A stretch of DNA of 64,000 nucleotides from Rhabditophanes sp. KR3021 (lineage: Eukaryota > Nematoda > Chromadorea > Rhabditida > Alloionematidae): contig CAUJLY010000006.1 of assembly GCA_963281155.1 (NCBI GenBank), forward strand, positions 7,502,001 through 7,566,000, in the 5' to 3' direction. Below are positions 1 through 12,591 of the stretch, piece after piece. Position 1 is the stretch's first letter, and every line of letters starts with the position of its first letter. The position numbers were made by a program, and so were the translations under genes. Under the pieces are notes generated by a model that ran no database searches, had not been told where the DNA came from, and saw nothing but the letters and a program-made list of their open reading frames with translations.

Positions 1-3000
1 TATTAAAGATGTAAAAGGGCCATCCTTAAACTTATGTATATACGTAATATGTATGTTTTTGTTTTTAAAATAATAATTAGAAAAGACTAAAGGAATTCCA
101 GTAATAACATATACGTATGTTTTGAAGATCGAGACTTTTTAATAAATATGAAGATCAAAATAAAATAAATGTTGTGAAAAATAATACTTTAATGAAACAT
201 AATTTAGAGTTTGTTATCAAAAATTTGAATAAATTTGTTGTTATCAATGAAATCTGATTCTTTTTTAAGAGATATTGTTTAAGATTTAAAACAAATAATA
301 AACAATTTGATTTTATCTTTCCGTTCGAATACACGTCACAGTTGCCCAAATTGCAAATGCAAGGTACACTCACTCCTGAATGACTCGTTAAAATGTATAC
401 AAACTTATTCTGGCTCAGTAAACGTAACCAATATATGTTTTATGTAATGCTGTAAAACTTCCTTATATGTAACACCGGGCAAGGTTTTCACTTAAAAATG
501 AAATTTAACGCAAGAAAAACAAAGAAACATTTGTTGCTTTATGATTATTAGGAACAAGAAGACAACTTGTGATTTGTAAAGAACATATGGTTATTAACAT
601 TTCGAAACCAGGAACCTTATGCATGTGTAATATTTTGTGTGTGAAAATTATAATATTACCTTAAATGCCATGAATCTACGTAATCCATCCACTCTTTTTT
701 GCCCTGAACTTCCTATTTCAACTTAATTATAACAATTAGTCATACCTACTTTCATGATAAATGTATATTTTTTGAAGCAATCAAATCTTCTTTTAAGCAA
801 TTATTCATATAATGTAGTTAGAAAACTTTCACATTATGCAATTATAATAAATATTCCTATCTGGTGTAATTACACAAAATATCCTTATTCTATATAATTA
901 TAATAAAAGTGCTAACAGGCTAACATCAACTTATGAACCATTTTATATATTTGATGGGAGATTAAAAAATGATGGCATATTTTTTTTGCAATATTGAGCA
1001 ATTAAAAATAGGATTGGAAAACATATTGTTTTTAAACTGAATGACGTATTAACAGGTATTATCACTAATACAAAAATATAAATATGTTTAAAATTAATAT
1101 GTTCAAAATTAATATGTATAAAATTAATACGTTTTAAATGTTATTAAGTAAAAAATGATAATAGTCGTCTGGAAAACATGAATATTTGAATAGAAATCGT
1201 ACCAAATCAGACAAGCGAAGGATGTTTCATTTTGCATATTATTATCATCCCTATCACTTAATAAGTATTCTCAATTTATAGACAAAGGTTTGAATAATAT
1301 TTTGAATCAATTAAATCTTGACTTCTACTATAATTAGTAAATTCAAAAAGACTCCTTAATGATTACAAATAAAGCGTAGGCGGTTTCGTGCTTGAAGTAG
1401 AATTTAACCTACCTACAATGACCTCACAAAATCTTATTTTAGTTTAACATTTACTTTTTAATAATAGCTAAACTAACTGATGACTGAATTTTTTACTTCC
1501 ATAAGTTTAGAAGTTTCTCATATCCGGTTTAATAAGTTAACATACTTTATTAAAAAGTGTCATAATTTAAGAAAACCTAACCATGTCGGATATATCGTAC
1601 ATACTTCAAAGATTTTTATCGTCTGAACTTTTACTTAATAATCCTCCAACAACAAATAAAAATTTTAAGAGAAGGAAGATGCTATAAATAATTTTTGAAA
1701 CAGACAACTTTATCACATAATCTTTAGTCATATCTCAAAAGCCAAAAAATATCAAACTTTTTTGTGAACTCAAAGATATTATTCATTAGACATATATTAC
1801 ATCATTCTTAATTCAAAATAACCTCAAGATAATTGGTATCTAATGCCGCATCATAAAATCAACTTCTGCATATATTTTGAATGACGAATCGTTTAAAAGA
1901 TTTGGTAAATGATTGTTCAACCTATACCAAATAAAGCTGCGGATTAGATTGAATAAATTATGAATACATGGACTTCAAAAGCTTACGAAATGTTTTCAAT
2001 TTGTTCAGAGTGTATGTCCCACCACCGTTTCCGTTTATTTTTGTTATAATTAAAATCTAATATATTTACATGCTTTATTATATTATCCAAAACAAATAAT
2101 AATGTTATAACGAAACACTTTCGATGAATTATTACAAATATTCATTTTTTCCTCTTTATTGGTTTGTTTTGAAACTGTAGTTGGCACTAAAACTTCTTCC
2201 TTTGGCAATAATTTAATGACGCAATTGTTTATTTATCACATAATCTGGATAAATACAGGAAGATGAAAAAGATACTTGTGTCTGATTTGAATATGCCTAA
2301 ACAAGGGATTGAAAATACAAAATTACGAATAATAACAAGGAAATGGCAATAAAGATCATTTTTTAAATGTTTTGTGGAGATTAGCAAAAGAGTATACCAA
2401 ATCCTTTTGGCTATTTTGTTAATTTTTAATTATGCAATTTATCGCCGATGATTCTAAAAAAATTAAAAGCTAAGCGGTCTTCATTATCTAAATTGCTCAT
2501 ATAATCAACAATCTTTTTACCTTTATCATGAAATCATTTTCTTGTACTACAATTTCGGAAACTGAAAATTGATTTTTAGATATTTAAGTAAAAGTATGTG
2601 GACTGATAATAATAATCTTTTTATAAATATGTACATTTTATAATAGGTGTATAATAGGTGTGGTAATTGATTGAATGTGTTAATATTGAATCCCAACTGA
2701 TTAAACTTATGTTAATGATATTCAAAAGTTGATATTGACCAAATGCATGTTGACACATTTACACACGACAATTCTCCTGATTAAGCACTTTTAGTGATGT
2801 TCGTAACTCAAAAATTCTTGAAAAGAATTGTATACAGCTGCTTGGTAAAAGCTCTATGTCTTTGTGTGTACGTTGACGATAGCATTTGCTTGATAGAAGA
2901 GGGAGTTTTATACAAAGCTACATCGTTATCAAAAACGCATTTTAATATTGTGCATTATTAATGTTCAATTTTGACATTTATCGTCAACATTTATATTACT

Positions 3001-3171
3001 TTTCAATTGCAAACAAACTATTTAAAAATTAAGTCTAAACCACTATTTAAGTGACAAATAAACATTTTTTCCTTAAAAGCATTCTAAATTGTGTATCAGT
3101 AACAATTGCCTTATATTATTAACTGTCAGACACTTTTAAAAAAATAAAGAAAACAAAAGTTGGATTTAATA
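1..3171. other. gene-free AT-rich region
   Basis: No exon with consistent splice signals or recognisable protein similarity was seen on either strand. A minus-strand ORF at 155-373 contains a few cysteines but has no supporting context and looks like chance. The last part presumably holds the promoter and 5'UTR of the TMEM87 gene that starts at 3172. Confidence 0.6.
1081..1140. repeat. 15-bp tandem repeat, four copies
   Basis: Four consecutive 15-base units of the form AATATGTTYAAAATT lie at 1081, 1096, 1111 and 1126, the last one degenerate. It is a simple AT-rich minisatellite inside non-coding sequence. Confidence 0.75.
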
Positions 3172-4940
3172 ATGTTTGATATAATCTATCTTATTTTTAT
3201 CACTACTATCCTTAAGCTATGTTCATCCCATATGATAACGCCTGGTATAATGACTGATTCAATCAAGATTAGCCCTCAAATTGTATGTTCTTAGTTAATG
3301 TTTAAATCTTTTGATAATTTTGTTTTTGTAGGAAGAGTTAGCAGGATTTCCACAGCCAGCTTTAAATAATACACAAGTACAAGTGGCGTTTGCATGCAGT
3401 GCAGAATCAAAAATGAGCTTTATAGCTCAGATCGTAATAAGAAGTTCACCTTGCGACCGGGAATTTTTTAATGTAGGAAAGACGGATCGAATTAAAGACT
3501 TGTTGACATTTTATTTTGGGAATGATTCTCATATACCTCCGTCGTACAATTATGATTCGTTTTTGTATTATATTTCAAAACCACAGACGTTCCATTGCAT
3601 CGACTCACACGGATCAAAGCAAGTTATGGAAGAAATTGAACCAGTAGATTTCAAGACCATCATTGTAAACCATACCCGTCCCAAAAGAGAAGCATTTAAA
3701 GCTGCAAATTCCTTTAGAGATTCATTAACAACATATCATCCTCTTAAAACTCTACCTGAGGATGCAATTTACCTTTTATTAATTAAAATTACTCCTGTAA
3801 GTGAAGTGACAGAGGGCGAATCTTTACAACTTGTGATTAATTGGAAAGGCCCACGAGGCTATTTAAATGCAATTGATGAACCACTATTGAGATTTTATGG
3901 TCTGATGGTTGCTTTGTACTCGGTTTTATTATTAGGCTGGTTGTATCTTTGTGCTAGAAAGTGGAAAGATCTACTGAAAATTCAATATTGGATTGGTGCG
4001 GTTATCTTAGTTGGTTTAATTGAGAAAGCAGTCTTTTACACTGAATATATGGTAGCTAATGATACAGGGATCACTACAATAGGAATGATTGAGGTAATTT
4101 GGAAGACGATTATGCTATGCATATTTATTATTTTAGTTTGCTGAGCTTATTTCTTCGATCAAGAAGACGATGGCAAGGGTATTAATTATCATTGTAAGCC
4201 TTGGATATGGAGTAGTAAAGCCTAGATTAGGAGAGACCTTTAATCAGGTCGGTGTTGTAGGTGGACTATATCTAGTGTTCTCCGTCATTGAAGGCGTCAT
4301 GAGGACATCATGGAAACCAGCCGAAGGGATTAAAGAGAGACAATTTGCTACTATACCACTTATATTCTTTGAAGTAGCCATATTTTGGTGGGTATTTTCC
4401 TCATTATCCGCAACAATCCGCGCTTTAAGCATAAGAGGCAACGATATCAAAAGAAATTTGTACATGAAATTTGCCAATATTCTAGGTTTATCTGTGATTT
4501 CGTCAGTAATATTTTTGGTTTGGTATTTATGGAACCATGTCTTCCAACACTGTTTAACAGACTGGAAAGAGTTATGGTTTGATGTCGCTTTTTGGCATTT
4601 ACTCTTCTGTTCTGTCTTGATTTCAATCATGTTTTTATGGCGTCCGGCAGTTAATAACCAAAGATTTGCCTTCACACCATTACTGGATGACTCCGAAGAT
4701 GACGCAGATGATACTTTTGCGGTAAATACTTCTTGCATTGATGAAATTGTCACAAAAAGGACAAATACGTCGCTCAATACTAAAACGTTATCAGTGAGAA
4801 AAAGTGACGTGGATGATTCAATTGAACGAGATATGAAATGGATTGAAGATAATATTCCTACTACATTTGTGGAACGATTTTTATTGGACGATGAAGAAGA
4901 CGAAGATGCCAAACGGTTAGAGATATCCAAAATTCTATAA
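3172..4940 (+). CDS. TMEM87: TMEM87-family seven-transmembrane GOLD-domain protein
   Basis: Exons are 3172-3282, 3332-4093 and 4137-4940, with GT-AG introns of 49 and 43 nt, both phase 0. The joined product is 558 residues, about the length of human TMEM87A. It opens with a signal peptide (MFDIIYLIFITTILKLCSSH), followed by a lumenal GOLD-like region to about residue 215. A seven-helix membrane region follows, holding the family signatures FAELISSIKKTMARVL and SLGYGVVKPRLG across the second splice junction. The cytosolic tail is acidic. Known family members are Golgi/endosomal GOST proteins linked to retrograde transport and, for TMEM87A, to ion conduction or mechanosensing. The stop codon falsely seen at 4141 lies just past the 3' splice site in the unspliced frame. 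The identity rests on remembered family sequence, and TMEM87A versus TMEM87B cannot be separated here. Confidence 0.9.
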
Positions 4941-5495
4941 CGGAGATTAAGTTCGGTCACAAAATTATGCATGTTTACTGGGAGATATAATAACTATACA
5001 TGTTTCTAATAATGATCAAATATTTATTTGGAATTCAATTTAAATTTATACACCAATAGTATATTTATAAATAACACTCTATATACAAAAAATATGTTTA
5101 AATAAAATTTTTAGTTGATAATTTGATTGATGATAGATATATAGCCAATAACGATTTGCTTTGTTTTCTAAGAGTAAATGTGTTTGTAATATATCAAAAT
5201 TAGGTAGTACGTAAATATTAATATTGCTATTCTTCTTCACATATTGAAATAATAACTGAAAGGCAAGAAAAAATGAGTGTAAAAACACATTGATTTAGAT
5301 AATTTTGTAAACAAATTCCATATTTGCTACCAACAATCTGTGCACCATACCGGAACAAAATTTCTATATAAATAAAACGTATAAGTTTGCACTGAATTCA
5401 AAAAGTTAGAAAATATGTAATGGAGACAGTTTGATTAATTATTAAACTGGCTATTTAACTTTGAGATCCAATTTTTAGATTTCAAGTCAATATTT
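4941..5495. other. convergent intergenic region (3'UTRs)
   Basis: This gap lies between the ends of the plus-strand TMEM87 gene and the minus-strand Pygopus-like gene. It is AT-rich and probably 3'UTR of both. No other gene is visible in it. Confidence 0.5.
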
Positions 5496-6549
5496 TTACT
5501 GATTGTTATGGATGCGATAAGGCAATTGTTTATTACTTGGGTGTGTGTTGCATTTAGTGCAAATCCATTCCATGCCAGGATGATTAATAATTTGATTAAA
5601 GGCCTCAAATTCCAAATCAGTACATTCCTATAAGAATTTATGTTAACAATTACATTTTTATTAGATTTGTTACCTGATGGAAAAGAATATCACAGCCATA
5701 ACTGAATCCAGTGCATCTGATCCCACGTCTCGCTTTATTAATTTCCTTTTTGCAACTACCACATATTCCATATTCATTATTGTTGTTGATTGAAGCTGAG
5801 TATTTAGGAATTTGAGGTTGAACTCTCATTGGAATATTATTTGGGTTAATGTGAATTGGCAGTCTTGGTTTAGCAAAATTATCATTAGACGACGAAATAC
5901 TTTTGACGTTGGTGTTCTCAACTTTGGGAGGAGCTATTAGAGGAGATGCCTTTGGGTAAGGACAAGGAAAGTTGTATCTTTTAGCGGCATGGGGTGAGTT
6001 GCGCAATTGAGCTGATTCTTTCGCATTTATAGGGCGTTTGAATATGACTTGCTTTCGGAGTTCAATGGCACTTAAATGATTGCGTAAGAATTCAGGAGAA
6101 ACACGGCGGGGTGAGATATTTAAATAAGGATCTTCAAATGGATTTCTAATGTAAAAGACACTATTATCAATCATATTCGATGAAGAGGAACGTGGGGCAT
6201 TATCATGCATATTATACATCATGTATGGATCACGTCTCGGAACTTCTCCATTAATGACAGGTCGATTAACATTTGATGCCATGTAATCAGGAACTTGGGG
6301 ATGTAATGGTGTTCCGGACTTGAGATGGTTATTGTAAGATGCAGTAGATGCTTCTGCAGAGGACATTTCGTATCGTTGATACCATTGGCTTGATTGCATA
6401 TCATAATTATTATTATCACCTTGATTGGAATTACTATTTAAAGCACGGAAGTTGGGGGCCTCGTTTGACAAGATTGGTGGCTGCATTGACATTTGTTGTT
6501 GTTGCATTCTAACATTTATCATATTATTTGGCATCATTGAAACACTCAT
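5496..6549 (-). CDS. PYGO: Pygopus-like PHD-finger protein
   Basis: Exons on the minus strand are 6549-5674 and 5627-5496, joined by a 46-nt phase-0 intron; the product is 335 residues. The N-terminal 200 residues are low in complexity and rich in Asn, Gln, Ser and Met, as in Pygopus. They include an NPF motif (RNPFEDPY, about residue 135), which is typical of the Pygopus N-terminal homology region. The C-terminal PHD finger spans the intron. Its metal ligands read CGSC, then IRC...GC, LFHQEC and WICTKC, in the C4HC3 order with Pygopus-like spacing (EAFNQII before EWICTKC). Pygopus PHD fingers bind H3K4-methylated tails and BCL9 and link to Wnt/beta-catenin transcription. The PHD alone could also fit other nuclear readers; the NPF plus C-terminal PHD arrangement is what favours Pygopus. 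Confidence 0.65.
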
Positions 6550-9500
6550 CGTAGTAACAACACGTTGCGAATATTGAGTATAAAACTTCGAATAAAGTTT
6601 AAATTTAATAAATAACTATTTTTTGGAAGTAATTTATAAATTTACAACAATAAAAGCATAACCTTAAAAATGTGGTTTATTAATATGTTAGGTTAATGTA
6701 CTTGTCAAAGAGCAATTGTGATATAAGTTTTTGAATGGAAATTAAATTATCAATTTTAAAGTCAATTTAAATTGGTCGTCAATCCTTTACAGGATGTTTA
6801 TTATACATAGATAGTATGTGAAATCGTAAGTAAATGTATGGAGCAGTGAAGATATATATAGTACATGACAATATAAATGAAATGAAATTCAAATTAATTT
6901 GTCAAAAAAGCTCTAAATACACAAAGTCAATATTTTGGTATATCAAATGATTTACTTTATGCCTACTTGTAACATAGTAATAGATAAGTGTGTACACATG
7001 TGTATCAGCATATGAACACTGAATGTATATTCTTATTATTTCTAATAGTATTTAAGCATAGCGATGCTCTAATAAGAACTAAATATATTTATATATTTTA
7101 TTTTGGTCATACCATCAATTGTCATTTAAACGAAAGAGGAAAGAGACGTTATGGTCAATCCGAATATATATTATACATATCAATAATACATAAAATACTG
7201 AAAGGAAGGGCTTAACCAAAGTTACGTTAATTTTTGTATCTATATGTTCTCGTGCAAATCAACCTACAATCAGTTTTAGTATATTAAATAGAAATAGTAA
7301 AATATTTAATGTTTGGTTAAAAAACTATATATTGAAAATAAATTAAGATGATGTTTAGGTAAAAATTTAATAAGATGTAACAGCACATTTTGTAAAGCAC
7401 AGATTATTTTTTGTCCTGGTAAATTCGTCCTTAAGGACAACATTTATTTTCAACAATACTACTTTCTTATATATAAATATACACATAATTATGTGTCTCT
7501 TTTCTTTTTCAATATCACAAATTTATGTTTTGCACCACTTTATTTGAATAGAAATGATATACGTTTTACATGTTTTAAGCTGATTTAAAGTATTCAAATT
7601 TGCGTGAACATGTGAAAAGGGAATTTGATCAAAGATTGAAAAATAGTTGTAACATGCAGGTACACACAAACATTAAAGAAAGGGTTAATTCATCAACTTA
7701 ATGAAGTATTTGAAGATATATTAATTTGGATAATAAATTTGTTCAAATGCACACAAAAAATTAATTATCAATAAATTATACCACATTTAGATACCTTTAA
7801 CATTTAAGGTAAAACGTTTATTTTTAAAAGAAAATTAAACAAATTTTAGAAAGCCATACATTTGTTCACAAGTGTGATATTTGAATCGAGGTCAAATCGA
7901 CTCGCAAGGCCTAATTTTCAAGTTGTGATAAATTACAATTATGTACAAAATGTAGAATATAGTCTCATATATAAATATATATACACATATTAAAATCTTA
8001 TAATGACTACTTAGAATATGTTTAGGATAATATAGAATCATCTGATCGGATATACATAAAAATATAATATTTACTTATAAATGTCTTTTAATAAATTTAA
8101 AATTGATTTTGTATATTAAAAATTCAGCTTATCAATTGACTCTGATATTTTGTTGTGCACGTGCTCAAAAAATCATAACCTAGAAAGTTATTTTAAGATT
8201 AGATACATACTACTAGTAAGGTAGTGTGATGACATTTAATCAAAGAAACAAAAATAAATTGTCTTATTGGATACTAAATTTTTATGTTAAAATTCATAAA
8301 TAACAAACACACAAAACAGGTTTGTAAGATAAATCCGAAAATGACAATCCAAAAGTAAATTAAATCAATTCAATTGAAATATATAAAGATTGAGGAGATT
8401 TTGATATGATATATGCAGAGATGAATGCATTTATGCAAAATTTATGTGTGATTAAAATCAGGTGAAATTTGTAACATAATTTGATAAAGTTCAGGTAGGT
8501 AATATATTAAAAGAAGCATTAGATGTTCATGTTTTAGTTGGTTGTACAAACATTCACAGATATTTGTTAGGTAAATGACATTATGATTAATTAGTAATAA
8601 ATTCATTACATTTTGAGTTATTCAAAAGTATAATTGTTAAAAATACAAAGGATAGACCTAGGAAATGACATACAACGATTTAACTGACAAAGCAAAATAT
8701 ACGAGCGTCTTCAATACAATTACTCAAATGCGAGAAAATGAGCTGTCTGCGCTTACCAGCAGCCACCAAGCACTGACTTGTTTCTCCGTGGTAATGATGA
8801 CAAACTACTATCACGACAATAACTTTATGTTACCAGGTCTTACCAACTTGATCAGGAAATGTCCATCTTGCCACACACATACAAGTAAAATGGACGATAT
8901 TAAAAAAGTGTATACAATACTCGTCACATACTAACACAATTCCATTACCAATCAAAGAAAATATAATATATTTGTATATATTGTATATAAGATATGAAAT
9001 TAGGTGAGGACAAAATATCTATATTATAACTCAAACTAAATAAATTTAAAAATTAGCGCAAAAGTATGTAGAGTAGGTTGTATTTTATACATTTGAACTG
9101 TTGAAATATTTGTGAAATACGTTAGTTGATATACTTTTTGATTAGCAATAAACTAAAAATGATTTCTAAGAGACAAATTAATGGTAAAAGTTATCATAAA
9201 TATGGATAAAACCAGCACTAAATAGCGAAAGATTTTTTGGAGTGAGTGCATATATATGGTGGGATGGCCAACTGTAGACAGTAAAAATCATTATATGTAA
9301 AGATGGCACACAACAAAAAAGTGGCAAGGTAATAAAATTTGCCTTCCTCCCACAAAAAATGAAAGTTATGTGTAAATTAAAGTCTTGCATGGCATAAATA
9401 TATTGTCTCAGTTTTGTTTAAATATAAAATGGTAACAACTTTTTAACAAATAAAAAGTACATATTGTATATGCTTGGCATATATAAAATAAACGGTAACA

Positions 9501-10285
9501 TTATTTGTAATGAAAACGAACAACTAAATGCAGATAACAATTTAAATCATACTACTTGCATTCTAATAATGTTTGCAAAATTTGTATATGTATCTGAAAA
9601 GCCTACATGTCCTTTTTATAAAATAATCAGTGCATTGGTATTTAAGATTGTTTTAATGTAATGTAAGTATTTTTGATTCCTTTTGTAATGATCGATCATG
9701 TTTGATAAATGACATTTCATAATATTATAAAAGGAATTAAATTTTTTGAGTGACTCATTTATTTTTATATATTTGATATAATATTAAATTATCAATTTCC
9801 TTTTCTAACTAAATTTCTTTTAAATTGAATAAAAATGGTTAAATTCATTACATATAAATAAATTGAACAATCAGAAATAAAATATGTACATTTTTTAATT
9901 CAATTCTTTGTGGTTACTTGTTATCTTATTTGGCTCTTACTCATATAAATGTAGTGGTCACGATATAAATTGGTTAGTAACGCATAAATCCTGCGACGAA
10001 AATGTGCGGATAGTAAAGACGATGTTATGTATTGACAACAGATATGCTGTTGCCTAGTTTGCATAAAAGATTTGGTATAGTTCTACTTAATGATACATCA
10101 TTTTAGTTATTGTATAAGATGACGATACTACTTATTTGCTTTTATTTTGTTAACTATACATGTTTTTTTGTTAGGTCTATAGTTAATATTTTTTGGTTTA
10201 CCGCCAATTTGGATCATTAGTATTACACGTTTGCAATATCTGTTTCAATTATTCATATCTCTATTACCTTTAGATCACATTAACA
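6550..10285. other. gene-poor region between Pygopus-like and myosin light chain genes
   Basis: No gene with recognisable similarity was found. The only notable stretch is 8665-8934, which is richer in G and C than its surroundings and open for 89 codons on the plus strand (it contains CPSCHTHTSK), but it has no splice partners I trust. A 3' splice-like TACCTTTAG ends at 10273, just upstream of the next start codon. Confidence 0.5.
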
Positions 10286-10796
10286 ATGGCACAATTCGAA
10301 AGCAATGAAGTAACATCAGGTAGCGAAATTCGCGAAGTATTCAACTCATATGATAGTGTTGGAGATGAGAAAATCCATGTTAAACAAATTGGCGAAGTTC
10401 TTCGTACTCTCGATTTGAATCCTACGGAAGAGGATATTAAGAAATACATGGGTTTTTATAACAATCCAGGTTAGTGACTGCTTTAAGTAATTTGTTTATA
10501 CAGATAATTTAGATACACGTATCAGCTATGAAGATTTTATTTGTTGTTATCAAATTGCTCGCAAGGATTATAAACCATTGTCGATTGATGAAATAGTTGA
10601 AGGTCTCAGTCATTTTGATAAAGAAGGCAATGGAATGATCAACGTTGCTGAACTAAGACACATTTTAACTACACTTGGAGAGAGATTGACCGACAATGAA
10701 GTAGACAAATTAATTGACGGGAATGCAGATTCAAATGGAAATTTGTATATTGCCGAATTCGTCAAGCAAATTCTCGAGCTTGATATTGGATATTGA
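10286..10796 (+). CDS. MYL6: myosin essential light chain (MYL6/MLC-alkali type)
   Basis: Exons are 10286-10469 and 10504-10796, split by a 34-nt phase-1 intron, one of the shortest in the window. The product is 158 residues, near the usual 150. It is a calmodulin-fold protein with degenerate EF-hands. The N-terminal hand has lost calcium ligands ([12 protein letters not shown]), followed by the typical [13 protein letters not shown]. The third hand, [13 protein letters not shown], and the helix after it, [14 protein letters not shown], are hallmarks of essential light chains. The protein clamps the neck of class II myosin heavy chain in muscle and non-muscle cells. A splice-acceptor-like TTTAG ends 12 nt before the ATG. 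A troponin C or calmodulin identity is unlikely because the canonical Ca-binding loops are missing. Confidence 0.88.
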
Positions 10797-11056
10797 ACAG
10801 CCACCACAACATCAATCAATTCTTTTCAAACAAAGGATTTACGCCAAATTATATCTTACACTTATATAAATAACTAACGTCCCTTATTTGCCTGTCAAAA
10901 CTTTCAACACGAAAAATGTTTAATGCCTATAAACAAAGTTGTGTTTAAGTTTTGAATAAATAATATTATTGAATTCCAATGATATCGGTTACATTCCAAT
11001 CATTATTTTATTTTACTAGCTTGTTTGATAAACTTTGCATCTTCATTTAGATTAAA

Positions 11057-12591
11057 ATGAACTTTCCCGACGTTGTTAATATGTATCATTTGGATGAAAA
11101 CAAATTAGGTGGTTCTGCCCTTGAAAGTTACAATACTTTTTTGGAAGGAGTAAGTTATCATTTTTTATTTATTTACCGTTTTATTAAAACAGATCTCACC
11201 AAATCATCCCGGATACTCGCCTAATTGCCTTTTATTTGTGGTCGCTAAATTATTCTCAATGTCTAGACAAGATTGGGATAGGGTATGTCAAATATATAAT
11301 AAAAATGATATAAAGTACATTTTAGATCTCTGCTATTTGTATAAACCAAAGGGGTCTTTTTGATAGACACAGTTTTATGGTTTTACTGAAAATTGCTGCC
11401 GTTCAACAAAGGAGCTTGCCAATATCTGAAGAAAATTTGATGTTGAACACACCGTTCCCTCAATTAAGCATGGAAGATTGGAACATTCCAGAAGATCGAA
11501 TCCAAATTTATAGCACCATATTTGGGACTGTTACTACATCTGATGGGAAACTTACAAAGGAGGATGTTTTTCAAATTTCCAAAATGCCTACATTTTTTAC
11601 CCAAAACACATGCAATGATTACTTTTATTTAACAGATTTTGATAAAGACGGAAAACATGATTTCTTTGAATTTGCAGCAATTATGGAATTGATTCACAAA
11701 ACACTTAAACAAACTCAATCTATTATCCAAGATAATATCCCAGGGTATGCCGTTCAAAAATCAAAAGTGTTTCCCTTAAGAGTTGTCTTTGAAAATCTCG
11801 ACCGAAGCAACTTTGATTCAAACAATTACCCAACAACTTTATCCAAGTTTATTCCACACCCAGTTCCAGTGTTAGGAGATGTTAACTGCGAAATCATGAC
11901 TCAAAGAGACGTCATAAACGCCCAAAACACTGAATTATCCCGCAAAATAGCGAATATTAAAAAAGAAATTGAAACATTCAAGGAAAAGAAAGTTGAAATA
12001 ATAGGAAAAATAGAAACTTCTGCTAAAATGAGAGATGGTTTGAAGTTGCGTGGTACCGAATTGAAACAACAAATTAGGACATTAGAATTGAGACAGAAAG
12101 ATGGCAATACATTGATTCAAGAAAAAAAAGAGCATTTGGAAAATTTGAAAAAAAGCTTTGATAAGCAAAAATTACATTTAGAGCGTGAAAACTGTGATTT
12201 AAATCAAATGAGAAAGATTACCAGTAATACTGGGGAGTACAAAGAAGAATTGGAAAAAATCATTACTGAATTGCAAAAGGAAAAGTATGTACTCAATACA
12301 GAATTGGTAAGTGATCGAGATGAGCTCGTTCGAGCCTTGAATGAGCATCTCAAACAAAGAAATTCCAAATATTCCAACGATCGTTTACTTTCCCTTGTGG
12401 ATGACTTTAAAATTTACAAACCTTATATCGATGATCGCATTGGCACTCTTAATGAAATTCTTGCTGCCTTTGAAAAGAATCAAATCCCTGAGATTACAAA
12501 ATCTTTTGTTAGATTTGAAAGTAATAGCGATGGCATTTACGAGACTTCGATGTTTCCAAATATAAAGGACCTCAACGTTGGACCCATGTGA
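11057..12591 (+). CDS. EH-domain and coiled-coil protein (EPS15/REPS-like)
   Basis: Exons are 11057-11149, 11193-11282 and 11326-12591, separated by two 43-nt phase-0 introns; the product is 482 residues. The first 100 residues resemble a degenerate EH domain, including the typical helix end FMVLLKIAAVQQ. A second EH-like module covers about residues 110-190. It has one EF loop with ligands (FDKDGKHDFFEFAAI). From about residue 235 to 370 the chain is a strong charged coiled coil. Two EH domains followed by a coiled coil is the layout of endocytic adaptors such as EPS15, intersectin and REPS, which bind NPF motifs. The NPF-rich and DPF tails of EPS15 are absent, so the exact family is not assigned. 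It lies 260 bp after the myosin light chain gene on the same strand, with an acceptor-like CATTTAG ending 6 nt before its ATG. Confidence 0.65.

Noticed and set aside
155..373. Minus-strand ORF with clustered cysteines that could suggest an EGF-like exon
   Set aside because: No splice sites or neighbours support it and the remainder is low-complexity hydrophobic sequence.
4094..4136. TMEM87 considered as two separate genes because of a stop at 4141
   Set aside because: A 43-nt phase-0 intron joins the two parts and rebuilds a conserved family motif across the junction.
4244..4972. 242-codon minus-strand ORF over TMEM87
   Set aside because: It is antisense to well-supported TMEM87 exons and rich in Ser runs created by the acidic tail of the sense gene.
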